DNA of 64,000 nucleotides from Marinomonas polaris DSM 16579 (GCF_900129155.1 NZ_FQVF01000021.1:41026-105025); one strand, 5' to 3'. Shown: positions 47,402-56,472, counted from the stretch's first letter. Notes: generated by a model not told the origin, from the letters alone. A program made the numbers and translations.

Positions 47402-48586
47402 TTACTCATATTTCTTTTTCGCTTTGGTGACTTTCTCTAGGTAATTTTGAGATTCGGTTCGAGGGTGGTCGTATCTTAGTTTCTTATACACATTGCTGGT
47501 GGAGGTTTGGTTGATCTTGTTCATGGCACGTGTTCTGTCTTTATCAAATGTTTTTAATACGTTGCCAGTGCCGCCGTTGTAAGCGGAAATCATTGAGTAT
47601 TCTTGGCTGACTTTGTTGCTGACTTTTACGAGATAACGGGTCTGTAAAATATGTAAGTAAGCACTGCCGATATCGATGTTATTTTCTGGAGAGAAAAGTA
47701 CTTCTTTGCTTGGCTCGCCAGATTTTTTCTTCACTAGGTTATAAACGTCTCGACCTGCTGTGGCTGGTACCACTTGCATCAAACCATAAGCGTTCGCTGG
47801 GCTGACAGCGTAAGGGTTAAAAGAGCTTTCGGTTTCAATAATGCCGTAGATCAGGGCTGGAGATAAGTTGTAGCGTTTAGCAGCGGCGATTACGTATTGG
47901 CTGTATTTTTCTTGGCGTAGGTGTTCGTGTTGAGCAACTAGGTTGAATTCAACGGCATAGACTGTTTTGCCGTTTGAGCTGGATTTTTTTAGTTTATTAG
48001 TTACAAGATAATCTGAGTAACGTTGTGCACGCCAACGATATTGCACAAGCTTGCCATCATGATCCATAACTTGTGGATACAAAAAGGGGACACCTTCTGT
48101 ATCTGGTGCGTCGCTAGAGAAAATATCGGTTTTGGTTGGATCTGCTGTTGTGAGTAGTGTGGTTGTTACGGCTTGTTTTAATGTATCAAGAGGCGAATTC
48201 GTGGTTAGCGTTTCGACACGCACTGTGCCTTTTTCAAAGTCTACAATGGTTCTTGCTTGGTAGTCGTTGGTGTATTTTACGTACTTTTTCTTCTCGGGCA
48301 GCTCGCTATTACCTTTGCCCCATTTTTTATTCACTTTTTGGTCAAGCTCTGCATATAGTGCTTGAATCGCTTTAATATCTGCTCTTACTAAGTCCCTAGT
48401 GACTTTTGCTTGTTTGGCGATGGTTTTTACATCGTCAAGGTCATCTGCTTCTTTTATCTGTTTTGATAACTGTTTTACTGAATCAACGGAATCGAAAGAG
48501 AGTGACATGGATTCGCAGCCACTTAATGTTAGTAATACAAGGCCAATTGATACAAAGGCAGATTGGCGCACGATATTATGAAACAT
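47402..48586 (-). CDS. mltC: Membrane-bound lytic murein transglycosylase MltC-like lipoprotein
   Basis: A 394-residue lipoprotein. The signal peptide ends in a lipobox, LTLSGC, near residue 24, followed by an MltC-type N-terminal domain (DUF3393, about 60-220) and an SLT lytic transglycosylase domain (about 235-375). Catalytic Glu is in ETESSFNPYAVSPANAYGLMQVVP, with the later SAYNGG. It cleaves peptidoglycan glycan strands to 1,6-anhydro ends. It is somewhat longer than E. coli MltC (about 360). The serine at +2 after the Cys is not aspartate (the sequence is CESM), which favours outer-membrane sorting. Confidence 0.92.
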   Translation of the reverse strand: MFHNIVRQSAFVSIGLVLLTLSGCESMSLSFDSVDSVKQLSKQIKEADDLDDVKTIAKQAKVTRDLVRADIKAIQALYAELDQKVNKKWGKGNSELPEKKKYVKYTNDYQARTIVDFEKGTVRVETLTTNSPLDTLKQAVTTTLLTTADPTKTDIFSSDAPDTEGVPFLYPQVMDHDGKLVQYRWRAQRYSDYLVTNKLKKSSSNGKTVYAVEFNLVAQHEHLRQEKYSQYVIAAAKRYNLSPALIYGIIETESSFNPYAVSPANAYGLMQVVPATAGRDVYNLVKKKSGEPSKEVLFSPENNIDIGSAYLHILQTRYLVKVSNKVSQEYSMISAYNGGTGNVLKTFDKDRTRAMNKINQTSTSNVYKKLRYDHPRTESQNYLEKVTKAKKKYE

Positions 48587-48729
48587 TCAGTTGTCACTCA
48601 TATAAATAAACGATATTGAAGTACGGCAGTCTTGCCGTTAAAGCATTTTAGGCTAAATAGTTAGAATCAAAATTATAGCAGAATCGATTCCCTTGAGGAA
48701 AAGCTGTATGTTTATGGTTTTTATAATGA

Positions 48730-48755
48730 AAAAGCGAACCCGAGGGTTCGCTTTT
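48730..48755 (-). terminator. Intrinsic terminator of the OsmC-YcaO gene
   Basis: A perfect 12-bp stem, AAAAGCGAACCC (48730-48741) and GGGTTCGCTTTT (48744-48755), has only two bases between the arms. It lies about 65 bases after the stop of the minus-strand ycaO gene, beyond a small tandem repeat. Confidence 0.85.
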
Positions 48756-48777
48756 AACGTTCTACGCTAAATCTATT

Positions 48778-48823
48778 AGATTACTAGATTACTAGATTAC
48801 TAGATTACTAGATTACTAGATTA
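48778..48823. repeat. 8-bp tandem repeat abutting the ycaO stop codon
   Basis: Five and three-quarter copies of AGATTACT run from 48778 to 48823, the last partial copy forming the stop codon of the OsmC-YcaO gene on the minus strand. On that strand each unit reads TAATCTAG and so carries stops in several frames. Slippage here would not alter the protein. No flanking gene explains it. Confidence 0.95.
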
Positions 48824-51007
48824 TTTGGCTGCGTTGGCTTTACGAGCTTGATGCAGTTTTTTGTAGCTTTCGATCAAGCGTAAATGCGGTTCGATGCCTT
48901 CAAGCTGCATACTGGTTTTAGTGAGGCCATAAAAACGCACGTCGCCAGTGACAGAACCGACAACGTTTTCAATAACTTCTTTACCAAACATACGGCTGAA
49001 GTTATGGATAAAGTCGTCCAGCTCTAATTCTTCGTCTAGCGTTACTTCCAATACACAGTTCATTGCTTGATAGAATAAACCGCGTTTGGCTGTGTTGTCG
49101 TTAAACTGCAGGAACTCACCGACAAGTTCTAACGCCTCTTCGTGAGCATCAAGCGCCAAATAGATCAGGATTTTCAGCTCCATTATGGTCAGCTGACCCC
49201 AGACGGTATTTTCATCAAATACGATACCAATCAAAGTAGGTATGTCTGTGTAGTTATCTAGCTGACTGTCTTCTAAACGATTTACCAGATTGGTAAGTTG
49301 CTTATCACTTAAAGAATGTAGGTTCAAGATATCTTCACGGTAATCCAACGCCTTGTTGGTGTTGTCCCACACCAAATCTTCCACTGGATACACTTCGGAA
49401 TAATCCGGTACCAAAATACGACAAGCTGATGCGCCTAAATCACTAAGTTCAGCAACATACACTTCTTTGCCTAATTCTTCCAAAATGCCGAACATGGCGT
49501 TGGCTTCTTCTTCATTGGTGCCTGAAAAATCCCACTCGCAGAAATCATAATCGTGCTTATCGCTGAAGAAGCGCCAAGAAATGACACCGGTTGAGTCAAT
49601 AAAATGTTCAACGAAGTTTTCTGGCTCTGTGACAGCCATGCTATTAAACGTAGGTTTTGGTACATCGTTCAAACCTTCGAAGCTACGACCTTGCATTAGC
49701 TCGGTTAAGCTACGTTCTAACGCCACTTCAAGACTTGGATGGGCGCCAAAAGAAGCAAACACACCGCCCGTTTTCGGATTCATTAGAGTGACGTTCATCA
49801 CGGGGAATTGTCCGCCAAGAGAGGCGTCTTTCACCACGATAGGAAAGCCTTGTTGTTCTAATACCTTGATGCCAGCAAGGATGCTTGGGTATTTCTCCAA
49901 CACTTCCATTGGCACATCTGGCAAGACAATTTCGTCTTCGATTATTTGGCGTTTAACGGCGCGTTCTAGAATTTCCGACAAACATTGCACTTGCGCTTCT
50001 TGCTGGTTATTGCCCGCGCTCATGCCGTTGCTTAGGAACAAGTTTTCGATGAGGTTTGACGGGAAGTAAACCGTTTCGCCATCGGATTTGCGTGTATAAG
50101 GAATCGTACAAATGCCGCGGGCTTTATTACCTGAGTTGGTGTCGATCAAATGCGAGCCAAACAGTTCGTCGTCTGGGTTATAAATCTCTAGGCAGTAATC
50201 ATCTAGGATGCCTTTTGGTAGGGAATCGTCTTCAGTTAGCGCAAACCATTTTTCATTGGGGTAATGCACGAATTCGCTGTTAGCGATGTCGGTACCAAAG
50301 AATTGATCATTGTAGAAAAAGTTATTATTCAAGCGCTCGATAAACTCACCAAGAGCAGAACACAGCGCGCTTTCTTTGGATGCGCCTTTACCGTTGGTGA
50401 AACACATAGGCGACGCCGCGTCACGAATATGCAGAGACCAAACGTTAGGCACGATGTTACGCCATGAGGAAATCTCAATCTTCATTCCAAGGTCGGCTAG
50501 CATGACCGTCATATTGGCAATAGTTTGCTCTAGCGGTAAGTCTTTACCAAGAATCACAGTGCTCGTCGCGCCATCAGGCTGACCCATCAACATAGCGTTG
50601 GCGTCTGCGTCTAGGTTTTCAACAGTTTCAATTTTGAATTCAGGCCCTGTTTGCACCACTTTCTTAACGGTACAGCGATCAATAGAACGCAAGATGCCTT
50701 CGCGATCTTTGTCCGAAATGTCGTCTGGTAATTCGACTTGAATTTGGAAAATCTGGTTGTAGCGATCTTCTGGATCGACAATGTTGTTCTGCGACAAACG
50801 TATGTTATCCGTTGAGATATCACGAGCCTTGCAGTAGACCTTCACAAAATACGCTGCACACAAAGCAGAAGACGCTAGAAAGTAATCAAATGGACTTGGT
50901 GCAGAACCATCGCCTTTATAGCGGATCGGCTGATCGGTTATAAGGGTAAAATCGTCAAACTTGGCTTCAAGTCTCAGATTGTCGAGAAAATTAACTTTGA
51001 TTTCCAT
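48821..51007 (-). CDS. ycaO: OsmC-YcaO fusion protein
   Basis: A 728-residue protein. Residues 1-135 form an OsmC/Ohr-like domain with both reactive cysteines conserved (Cys50 in SSALCAAYF and Cys112 in IDRCTVKKV). Residues from about 150 form a full YcaO domain closely similar to E. coli YcaO (NVWSLHIRDAASPMCFTNGKGA, EFIERLNNNFFYND, GMSAGNNQQEA, SLGGQFPV) plus its TPR-like C-terminus. YcaO of E. coli is linked to RimO-dependent methylthiolation of ribosomal protein S12; YcaO proteins activate amides with ATP. The OsmC part would add a thiol-peroxidase-like or sulfur-handling activity, which is inference. No peptide precursor gene is adjacent, which argues against RiPP synthesis. It is monocistronic with its own terminator. 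Confidence 0.93.
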   Translation of the reverse strand: MEIKVNFLDNLRLEAKFDDFTLITDQPIRYKGDGSAPSPFDYFLASSALCAAYFVKVYCKARDISTDNIRLSQNNIVDPEDRYNQIFQIQVELPDDISDKDREGILRSIDRCTVKKVVQTGPEFKIETVENLDADANAMLMGQPDGATSTVILGKDLPLEQTIANMTVMLADLGMKIEISSWRNIVPNVWSLHIRDAASPMCFTNGKGASKESALCSALGEFIERLNNNFFYNDQFFGTDIANSEFVHYPNEKWFALTEDDSLPKGILDDYCLEIYNPDDELFGSHLIDTNSGNKARGICTIPYTRKSDGETVYFPSNLIENLFLSNGMSAGNNQQEAQVQCLSEILERAVKRQIIEDEIVLPDVPMEVLEKYPSILAGIKVLEQQGFPIVVKDASLGGQFPVMNVTLMNPKTGGVFASFGAHPSLEVALERSLTELMQGRSFEGLNDVPKPTFNSMAVTEPENFVEHFIDSTGVISWRFFSDKHDYDFCEWDFSGTNEEEANAMFGILEELGKEVYVAELSDLGASACRILVPDYSEVYPVEDLVWDNTNKALDYREDILNLHSLSDKQLTNLVNRLEDSQLDNYTDIPTLIGIVFDENTVWGQLTIMELKILIYLALDAHEEALELVGEFLQFNDNTAKRGLFYQAMNCVLEVTLDEELELDDFIHNFSRMFGKEVIENVVGSVTGDVRFYGLTKTSMQLEGIEPHLRLIESYKKLHQARKANAAK

Positions 51008-51268
51008 TGAATAGGGTTTCCACTTTAGATGCGAGTTGCTCTACCAAAACCTTTCATCGGCTGGGGTGAGTCATTAGCGGGAATTATCGGTGATAGAGGG
51101 GGGCAGAGTAAAATCAAATCGGCTTTTTAAATGACTAAATCTCAAGAGATAGAGAATTTGTTATGTATTGTCGGCTTTGTCGCAGACTCTTTTCTTGTTC
51201 CGATAGGGTTAGACGGGTAAATTGAGTCTCTATTTTCTTGATGTCTTCGTTTTTAAAAGTATCGTTTT

Positions 51269-52939
51269 ATGCATTTAATTCTTTCGTTGTTGCAGCAGAT
51301 GAGTGTGTATCTTGTCTTGGCTTACATGTTGAGCAAGACTCCTATTTTTCTGCCTTTGCTGAATGTTTCCTCGCAGCGATCTCATAAATTTAGTTGTTAC
51401 GTCTTATTTTCATTGTTCTGCATTATGGGGACATACTTTGGTCTTACTATTAATGATGCTATTGCCAATACACGTGCGATTGGTGCAGTGATTGGTGGCT
51501 TGCTTGGTGGCCCTGTTGTTGGTTTTTCTGTTGGTTTAACGGGTGGTATGCATCGTTATAGTTTGGGCGGTTTTACAGATGTCGCTTGTGCAATTTCTAC
51601 CACCGCAGAGGGGGTTATTGGTGGCTTAATGCATTTGTATTTTGTGAGAAAAGATAAATCTGATCAGTTATTTAACCCTTTGGTTGTTCTCGCGGTGACT
51701 TTTGTGGCGGAAGTTAGTCAGATGCTTATTATTGTTGCCGTTGCTAAACCGTTTGATCAAGCTTATGCGTTAGTGTCTGAGATCGCTATGCCAATGATAA
51801 TTGCCAACTGCATTGGTGCCGCGTTGTTTGTTAGTATTCTTCAAGATAAGAAAACTATTTTTGAGCGCTATTCTGCGGTTTTTTCACAACGGGCTTTAAC
51901 GATTGCGGAACGTAGCGTTGGGTTATGGAGTTCTGGCTTTGATGCGAGCAGTGCTGAAAAAATTGCACGTATTATTTATGAAGAAACTAGTGTTGGTGCG
52001 GTAGCTGTAACAGATAACGAAAAAACTTTGGCGTTTATCGGTATTGGAGAAGACCACCATAAACCCAATACTCCAATTTCTTCCAAATATACATTACAAG
52101 CTATGGAAGAGAATAGAGTGGTGTATTTAGGTGGCAGTGAGTCGCCTTATCGATGTTCTATTTCAGATAGCTGCAAACTTGGCTCGGTTCTTGTTATTCC
52201 CTTGCGGGCAGGTAAAAAAGTTGTCGGTACCATTAAGCTCTATGAACCAAAGCGCAAGCTGTTGTCCAATATTAATCGCTCTATGGGAGAGGGCATCGGG
52301 CAATTATTATCGAGCCAAATTTTATATGGTGACTTTCAGCAGCAGCAAACACTGTTAACTCAAGCAGAAATCAAGTTGTTGCAAGCGCAAGTCAATCCTC
52401 ACTTTTTATTTAATGCGCTGAATACCATTAGTGCGGTTATTCGTCGAGACCCTAATAAGGCGCGGGAACTCATTCAGCATCTTTCGCATTTCTTTAGGAG
52501 CAATCTTAAACAAAATATCGAGACGGTAATGTTTAAAGATGAGCTTGCCCATGTGAATGCATATCTGACAATTGAGAAAGCGCGTTTCACCGATCGACTT
52601 GAGGTAGAAATTGATATCCATGATGAATTACTGAATAGAATGTTGCCTAGTTTTACACTGCAACCTCTTGTTGAAAATGCAATCAAACATGGCATTAGCA
52701 CCCTGTTAGAAGGCGGACGAATTCGAATATATAGTCAACGAAATGCATTAGGTTATGACATATTTGTTGAGGACAATGCCGGGCGATTTGTACCAATACC
52801 TGCTGATGATACCGGCTTAGGTATGGATATTGTGGCTAAGCGTCTTACGCATTATTTTGGTGATGCGGCGGAATTGAAAACAGAGTGTGACGAAGGGCAA
52901 TGGACAAGAATGCGTTTTCTAATTCCAGTCATCGAGTAG
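51269..52939 (+). CDS. btsS: LytS-family pyruvate sensor kinase BtsS-like
   Basis: A 556-residue kinase closely similar to E. coli BtsS (YehU). The 5TM-5TMR membrane domain (about 1-190) contains NTRAIGAVIGGLLGGPVVG and TGGMHRYSLGG. A GAF-like domain (about 210-350) follows, then the His-kinase domain with QVNPHFLFNALNT (His378) and an ATPase domain. Arg69, Arg96, Cys107 and Ser110 align with Arg72, Arg99, Cys110 and Ser113, reported in my memory as the pyruvate site of E. coli BtsS. It should phosphorylate the regulator gene 39 bases downstream. It is divergent from ycaO across a 261-base gap in which I see nothing definite. Confidence 0.93.
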   Translation: MHLILSLLQQMSVYLVLAYMLSKTPIFLPLLNVSSQRSHKFSCYVLFSLFCIMGTYFGLTINDAIANTRAIGAVIGGLLGGPVVGFSVGLTGGMHRYSLGGFTDVACAISTTAEGVIGGLMHLYFVRKDKSDQLFNPLVVLAVTFVAEVSQMLIIVAVAKPFDQAYALVSEIAMPMIIANCIGAALFVSILQDKKTIFERYSAVFSQRALTIAERSVGLWSSGFDASSAEKIARIIYEETSVGAVAVTDNEKTLAFIGIGEDHHKPNTPISSKYTLQAMEENRVVYLGGSESPYRCSISDSCKLGSVLVIPLRAGKKVVGTIKLYEPKRKLLSNINRSMGEGIGQLLSSQILYGDFQQQQTLLTQAEIKLLQAQVNPHFLFNALNTISAVIRRDPNKARELIQHLSHFFRSNLKQNIETVMFKDELAHVNAYLTIEKARFTDRLEVEIDIHDELLNRMLPSFTLQPLVENAIKHGISTLLEGGRIRIYSQRNALGYDIFVEDNAGRFVPIPADDTGLGMDIVAKRLTHYFGDAAELKTECDEGQWTRMRFLIPVIE

Positions 52940-52978
52940 ATATCGGATATAACCAATAACAGTCGAGAAAATATAGTT

Positions 52979-53713
52979 ATGTTAACGGCAATCGTAATAG
53001 ATGATGAGCTTTTTGCACGAGAAGAGCTGACCGAATTACTTCAGGAATCGGGAGAAGTAGAGGTTATTGCTCAAGCTAGTAATGCTATTGAAGGGCTTAA
53101 GCTTATTAATACTCTAAAGCCGGAAGTCATCTTTTTGGACATTCAAATGCCGCAGCTTAGTGGTATTGAGCTTATCGGTATGCTTGACCCAGAAACCATG
53201 CCTCATGTGGTTTTTGTTACGGCCTTTGACCAATACGCTGTTCAGGCGTTTGAAGATAATGCGTTTGACTACTTGCTTAAACCGGTTGATCCCAAGCGTC
53301 TTCATAAAAGCCTTAATAGGCTGTTAAAAGTTAGGCATAACCAAGAAGCACCTCATACTCAGGCACAAATTGATGCTCTAATGCCAACGCAGCTTCAGCA
53401 AGTGCCTTGTATTGGACATAATCGAATCATGATTATTCCTCTACACGATATCGAAATGGCTTACAGTGACCTTTCTGGTGTTCATGTTAAAACGGCGCAA
53501 CAGACGGCAAGCAGCCAGCTTACCTTAAAAACATTAGAAGAAAAGACCGAATTACTGCGTTGTCACCGCCAATATCTTATCAATGCCAAGGCGATAAAAG
53601 AGATTCAATTGCTCGATAATGGGCTTGCTGAAGTGGTTACTCTCAGTGGAAGTATCGCGCCAGTTAGCCGTCGTTATTTGAAGCTATTGAAGCAAATGCT
53701 TGGTATCTACTAG
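52979..53713 (+). CDS. btsR: LytTR-family response regulator BtsR-like
   Basis: A 244-residue regulator. The receiver domain (1-120) has the phospho-acceptor Asp54 (IFLDIQMPQLSG) and Lys in LLKPVDPKR; the LytTR DNA-binding domain (about 140-240) contains LRCHRQYLINAKAIKEI and SGSIAPVSRRYLK. Its length and Asp position match E. coli BtsR (YehT). It follows the BtsS-like kinase and precedes a CstA/BtsT-type transporter, whose upstream region holds a matching direct-repeat motif. Confidence 0.93.
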   Translation: MLTAIVIDDELFAREELTELLQESGEVEVIAQASNAIEGLKLINTLKPEVIFLDIQMPQLSGIELIGMLDPETMPHVVFVTAFDQYAVQAFEDNAFDYLLKPVDPKRLHKSLNRLLKVRHNQEAPHTQAQIDALMPTQLQQVPCIGHNRIMIIPLHDIEMAYSDLSGVHVKTAQQTASSQLTLKTLEEKTELLRCHRQYLINAKAIKEIQLLDNGLAEVVTLSGSIAPVSRRYLKLLKQMLGIY

Positions 53714-53726
53714 AGGCGTGACCATA

Positions 53727-53754
53727 ACCATTTACTAATCGTGAATACCGCTCA
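53727..53754 (+). promoter_or_regulatory. Candidate BtsR direct-repeat operator before the cstA/btsT-like gene
   Basis: Two direct repeats, ACCATTTA (53727-53734) and ACCGCTCA (53747-53754), are separated by 12 bases. The motif I recall for E. coli BtsR is ACC(G/A)CT(C/T)A repeated with about 13 bases between. The second copy fits at all eight positions and the first at seven. The location, just after btsR and 128 bases before the preferred transporter start, is appropriate for activation. Confidence 0.6.
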
Positions 53755-53881
53755 ATTCTCCCTATGACCTCTTAACTTGATATTTTGCCACTGAGTGAAA
53801 GCTCAGATGCTTGTTTTTGGAAGTGCATTTATCTTCGTGACCACACTTATAAAAACAATCATTGAATGGGAAAATAATAAT

Positions 53882-55381
53882 ATGATGATGTTTCTTTTCT
53901 GTGTAGCTGCGCTTATTGCGGGTTACTTCATTTACGGTACTTTTGTCGAGAAAGTATTCGGTATCAAAGAAAATCGTACTACGCCTGCTTTTTCTAAGCG
54001 TGACGGTGTGGATTACGTGCCAATGTCTAAGAAAAAAATCTACTTAGTGCAGTTATTGAACATTGCTGGTGTGGGACCAATTTTTGGCCCTATCATGGGG
54101 GCTTTATATGGTCCTGCAGCAATGCTCTGGATTGTTTTAGGTTGTATCTTTGCCGGCGCTGTTCATGATTATTTCTCAGGAATGCTTTCTATTCGTAATG
54201 GTGGCGCTTCTGTTCCATCTATTACTGGTCGTTACTTGGGTAAAGGTGCGAAACATTTTATGAATGTGTTTGCAATTGTGCTGTTACTGCTTGTTGGTGT
54301 GGTATTTGTATCCGCTCCAGCCAGTATGATTACTAATTTAGTGAATGAACAAACAAGCACTACGGTTTCTATGGGAGCTATGGTCGCGATCATTTTCGCT
54401 TATTATATTTTAGCCACGATTGTGCCTATCGATAAAATTATTGGTCGTTTTTATCCTTTCTTTGGCGCGCTATTGATTTTCATGTCTGTTGGTTTGATCG
54501 GGGCGATTGGGTTCTCTTCAGGGCATTCTATTTTAGCGGATTATCAGTTTAGCGATATGTTCACTAATATGAATCCAAACAATTTACCTCTTTGGCCTGC
54601 GTTGTTTATTACTATTGCTTGCGGTGCTGTATCTGGTTTTCATGCCACTCAATCACCATTAATGGCACGCTGTTTAGAGAATGAAAGAAACGGACGCTTC
54701 GTCTTCTTTGGTGCCATGATAGGAGAGGGTGTGATTGCCTTAATTTGGTGTGCGATTGCCTTGTCATTTTTTGGTTCTATGGGATCTTTGGGTGATGCTG
54801 TTGCTGACGGCGGTCCTGGCAATGTGGTGTACACATCGTCCTTTGGTTTACTTGGGACTTTTGGCGGGATCATTGCTTTCTTAGGCGTGGTTATTTTGCC
54901 AATTACTTCCGGCGATACTGCATTTCGTTCTAGCCGTTTGATTTTGGCTGAATACTTCAATATGGAGCAAAAAACACTGAAAAGTCGTTTGCTGATGGCG
55001 ATGCCTTTATTCATAGTAGGTGGCGTGTTGACTCAGGTCGATTTTGCTGTGATTTGGCGTTATTTCGGTTTTGCTAATCAAATGACTGCTGTGATGATGT
55101 TGTGGACGGCTTCTGCGTACTTATTACGTTTCAATAAACTGCATTGGATTTCGACTATTCCTGCGATGTTTATGACGGCGGTATGTACAACGTTTATCTT
55201 AAATAACAGTACTTTAGGTTTTGGTTTGCCAATGCAACTATCAACTATCATTGGTATCGTTGTGATGTTATTTGTGACTGGTTATGTGATCAAAATCTCG
55301 AAAGGGAAAGGTGACCCTGAGTTAGATCAGATTGAAGAAGACAAGTTAAACATCGAGCCAGCGGAAGTAAAAACCGTGTAG
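53882..55381 (+). CDS. CstA/BtsT-type carbon starvation (pyruvate) transporter, short form
   Basis: A 499-residue membrane protein with about 13 membrane segments. It matches the CstA family: VPMSKKKIYLVQLLNIAGVGPIFGPIMGALYGPAAMLW, GAVHDYFSGMLSIRNGG, SGFHATQSPLMARCLE and LPITSGDTAFRSSR. E. coli CstA and BtsT are about 700 residues; this is the shorter type. The adjacent BtsS/BtsR-like pair and operator suggest pyruvate uptake, by analogy with BtsT. A GTG at 53795 extends the frame by 29 residues but lies near the expected transcript start, so ATG 53882 is preferred. Confidence 0.9.
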   Translation: MMMFLFCVAALIAGYFIYGTFVEKVFGIKENRTTPAFSKRDGVDYVPMSKKKIYLVQLLNIAGVGPIFGPIMGALYGPAAMLWIVLGCIFAGAVHDYFSGMLSIRNGGASVPSITGRYLGKGAKHFMNVFAIVLLLLVGVVFVSAPASMITNLVNEQTSTTVSMGAMVAIIFAYYILATIVPIDKIIGRFYPFFGALLIFMSVGLIGAIGFSSGHSILADYQFSDMFTNMNPNNLPLWPALFITIACGAVSGFHATQSPLMARCLENERNGRFVFFGAMIGEGVIALIWCAIALSFFGSMGSLGDAVADGGPGNVVYTSSFGLLGTFGGIIAFLGVVILPITSGDTAFRSSRLILAEYFNMEQKTLKSRLLMAMPLFIVGGVLTQVDFAVIWRYFGFANQMTAVMMLWTASAYLLRFNKLHWISTIPAMFMTAVCTTFILNNSTLGFGLPMQLSTIIGIVVMLFVTGYVIKISKGKGDPELDQIEEDKLNIEPAEVKTV

Positions 55382-55956
55382 AAAACACTTTTTCTACTTA
55401 GATATAAATAAGGTTAATTGGGGAAACTCAATTAGCCTTTTTTTATATCTGTATTTTGGCCTCGTCGACACAATGCGGATACAAGTCTGAATAAGATACA
55501 AGAATTGAGCTGTATTAATTATAAAGTGGTAGCCAGTGTTGTTCTTTCCTACAAGAGTGGCTTTCCAGGGCGTACAGGTAGGTAGAAGCTGATTGTCAGT
55601 ATTATGTCACAAGATCTTAAGAAATATTTACCTTAAGTTGTTTTTTAGTAATGTTTAATTATTTTTTAGAGGCTATTCATTTTTATTGTGAGATTTTGTT
55701 TATTAGGTGTTTACTTCTGTAATAAAAGAGAAATATTTTGTAAGTCGTTAAATTCAATAGGGATTTTATTTTTTTAGCTGATTAAGTTTATTTTTAAAGT
55801 CACAAATTAGGTTAAATGTTTACTGAAAATCTATACGTCTTCAAAGCGGATAAACGAATGAATGGTGTCTTGATAAGCAAATAGAAACTAACTAAACGTT
55901 TTTTTTTATCTAGGATCTTGGTTGTGTTAGCGAGATAACCCAAGGGAAATGAAAAG
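55382..55956. other. Gene-free, AT-rich stretch upstream of the pilus locus
   Basis: This 575-base gap begins with the cstA terminator and ends with the leader of the first pilin gene. It becomes strongly AT-rich after about 55600. Two CTTAAG palindromes lie 16 bases apart (55616-55621 and 55632-55637) around an AT-rich spacer and could be a binding site. No ORF, tRNA or mobile-element end is recognised. Confidence 0.5.
55411..55444 (+). terminator. Intrinsic terminator of the cstA/btsT-like gene
   Basis: A 10-bp stem, AGGTTAATTG (55411-55420) and CAATTAGCCT (55429-55438) with one G-U pair, has an 8-base loop and is followed by seven T. Confidence 0.9.
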
Positions 55957-56427
55957 ATGATAAAACGGGTTAGGTACTTATTATTTGCTTGTACGTTTGA
56001 TGCTTTTTGCAGCAGTGATGTTAACTTGACTTTGGTCGGTTATATTCCTTCAAAGTGTGAATTTACCGCATTAAATAATAATCTAACAATATCATCTAAA
56101 GGTTACGCTAGTACCGAATTGGTGATTGATTGTAATTCACCTATGCGAGTATCAATGCAGTCGGAAAATGGTGGCTTAAGTCATCAGCATGGTACTCAAA
56201 TAAATAGCTATAACGTCACTTGGTCTATTGAGAATTTAGGGGAAAGCGAAACTTATTCCTCTCATCGTCTTAAAACGACACAGTATATAAACGTTGGCGA
56301 TATTTTATTTAAAAGCATGGCAAAGTTACAACTTGAACTGGTTGAGCCATTAGTTTATGCGGGAGATTATCAGGATGTAATTCGCATAGAAATGACTCCA
56401 TCAGCTGTTTCTGGTGGAGTTTGGTAG
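55957..56427 (+). CDS. Archaic-type pilin subunit, minor
   Basis: A 156-residue secreted protein. The signal peptide covers about residues 1-19, and the mature chain has two cysteines spaced like pilin disulfides (YIPSKCEF near 34 and VIDCNSP near 59). The closing strand AGDYQDVIRIEMTPS resembles the AGTYTDTVTVT-type end of spore-coat-U-like pilins. It shares this pattern with the next gene but is more divergent. A good AAGGGAAA ribosome-binding site precedes it. It is the first gene of a chaperone-usher locus, and I infer that it is a minor subunit. Confidence 0.65.
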   Translation: MIKRVRYLLFACTFDAFCSSDVNLTLVGYIPSKCEFTALNNNLTISSKGYASTELVIDCNSPMRVSMQSENGGLSHQHGTQINSYNVTWSIENLGESETYSSHRLKTTQYINVGDILFKSMAKLQLELVEPLVYAGDYQDVIRIEMTPSAVSGGVW

Positions 56428-56472
56428 ACATTAATTTTTAAATCTAATTCACATTATTGAAGGAATATTACA

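Noticed and set aside
49581-50069. A 162-codon open frame antisense to the OsmC-YcaO gene
   Set aside because: It is the complement of well-conserved YcaO sequence and shows no domain of its own.
48821-51007. A RiPP biosynthetic cluster around YcaO
   Set aside because: No precursor peptide, dehydrogenase or leader-binding partner is adjacent, and the protein matches the E. coli YcaO type linked to ribosome modification.
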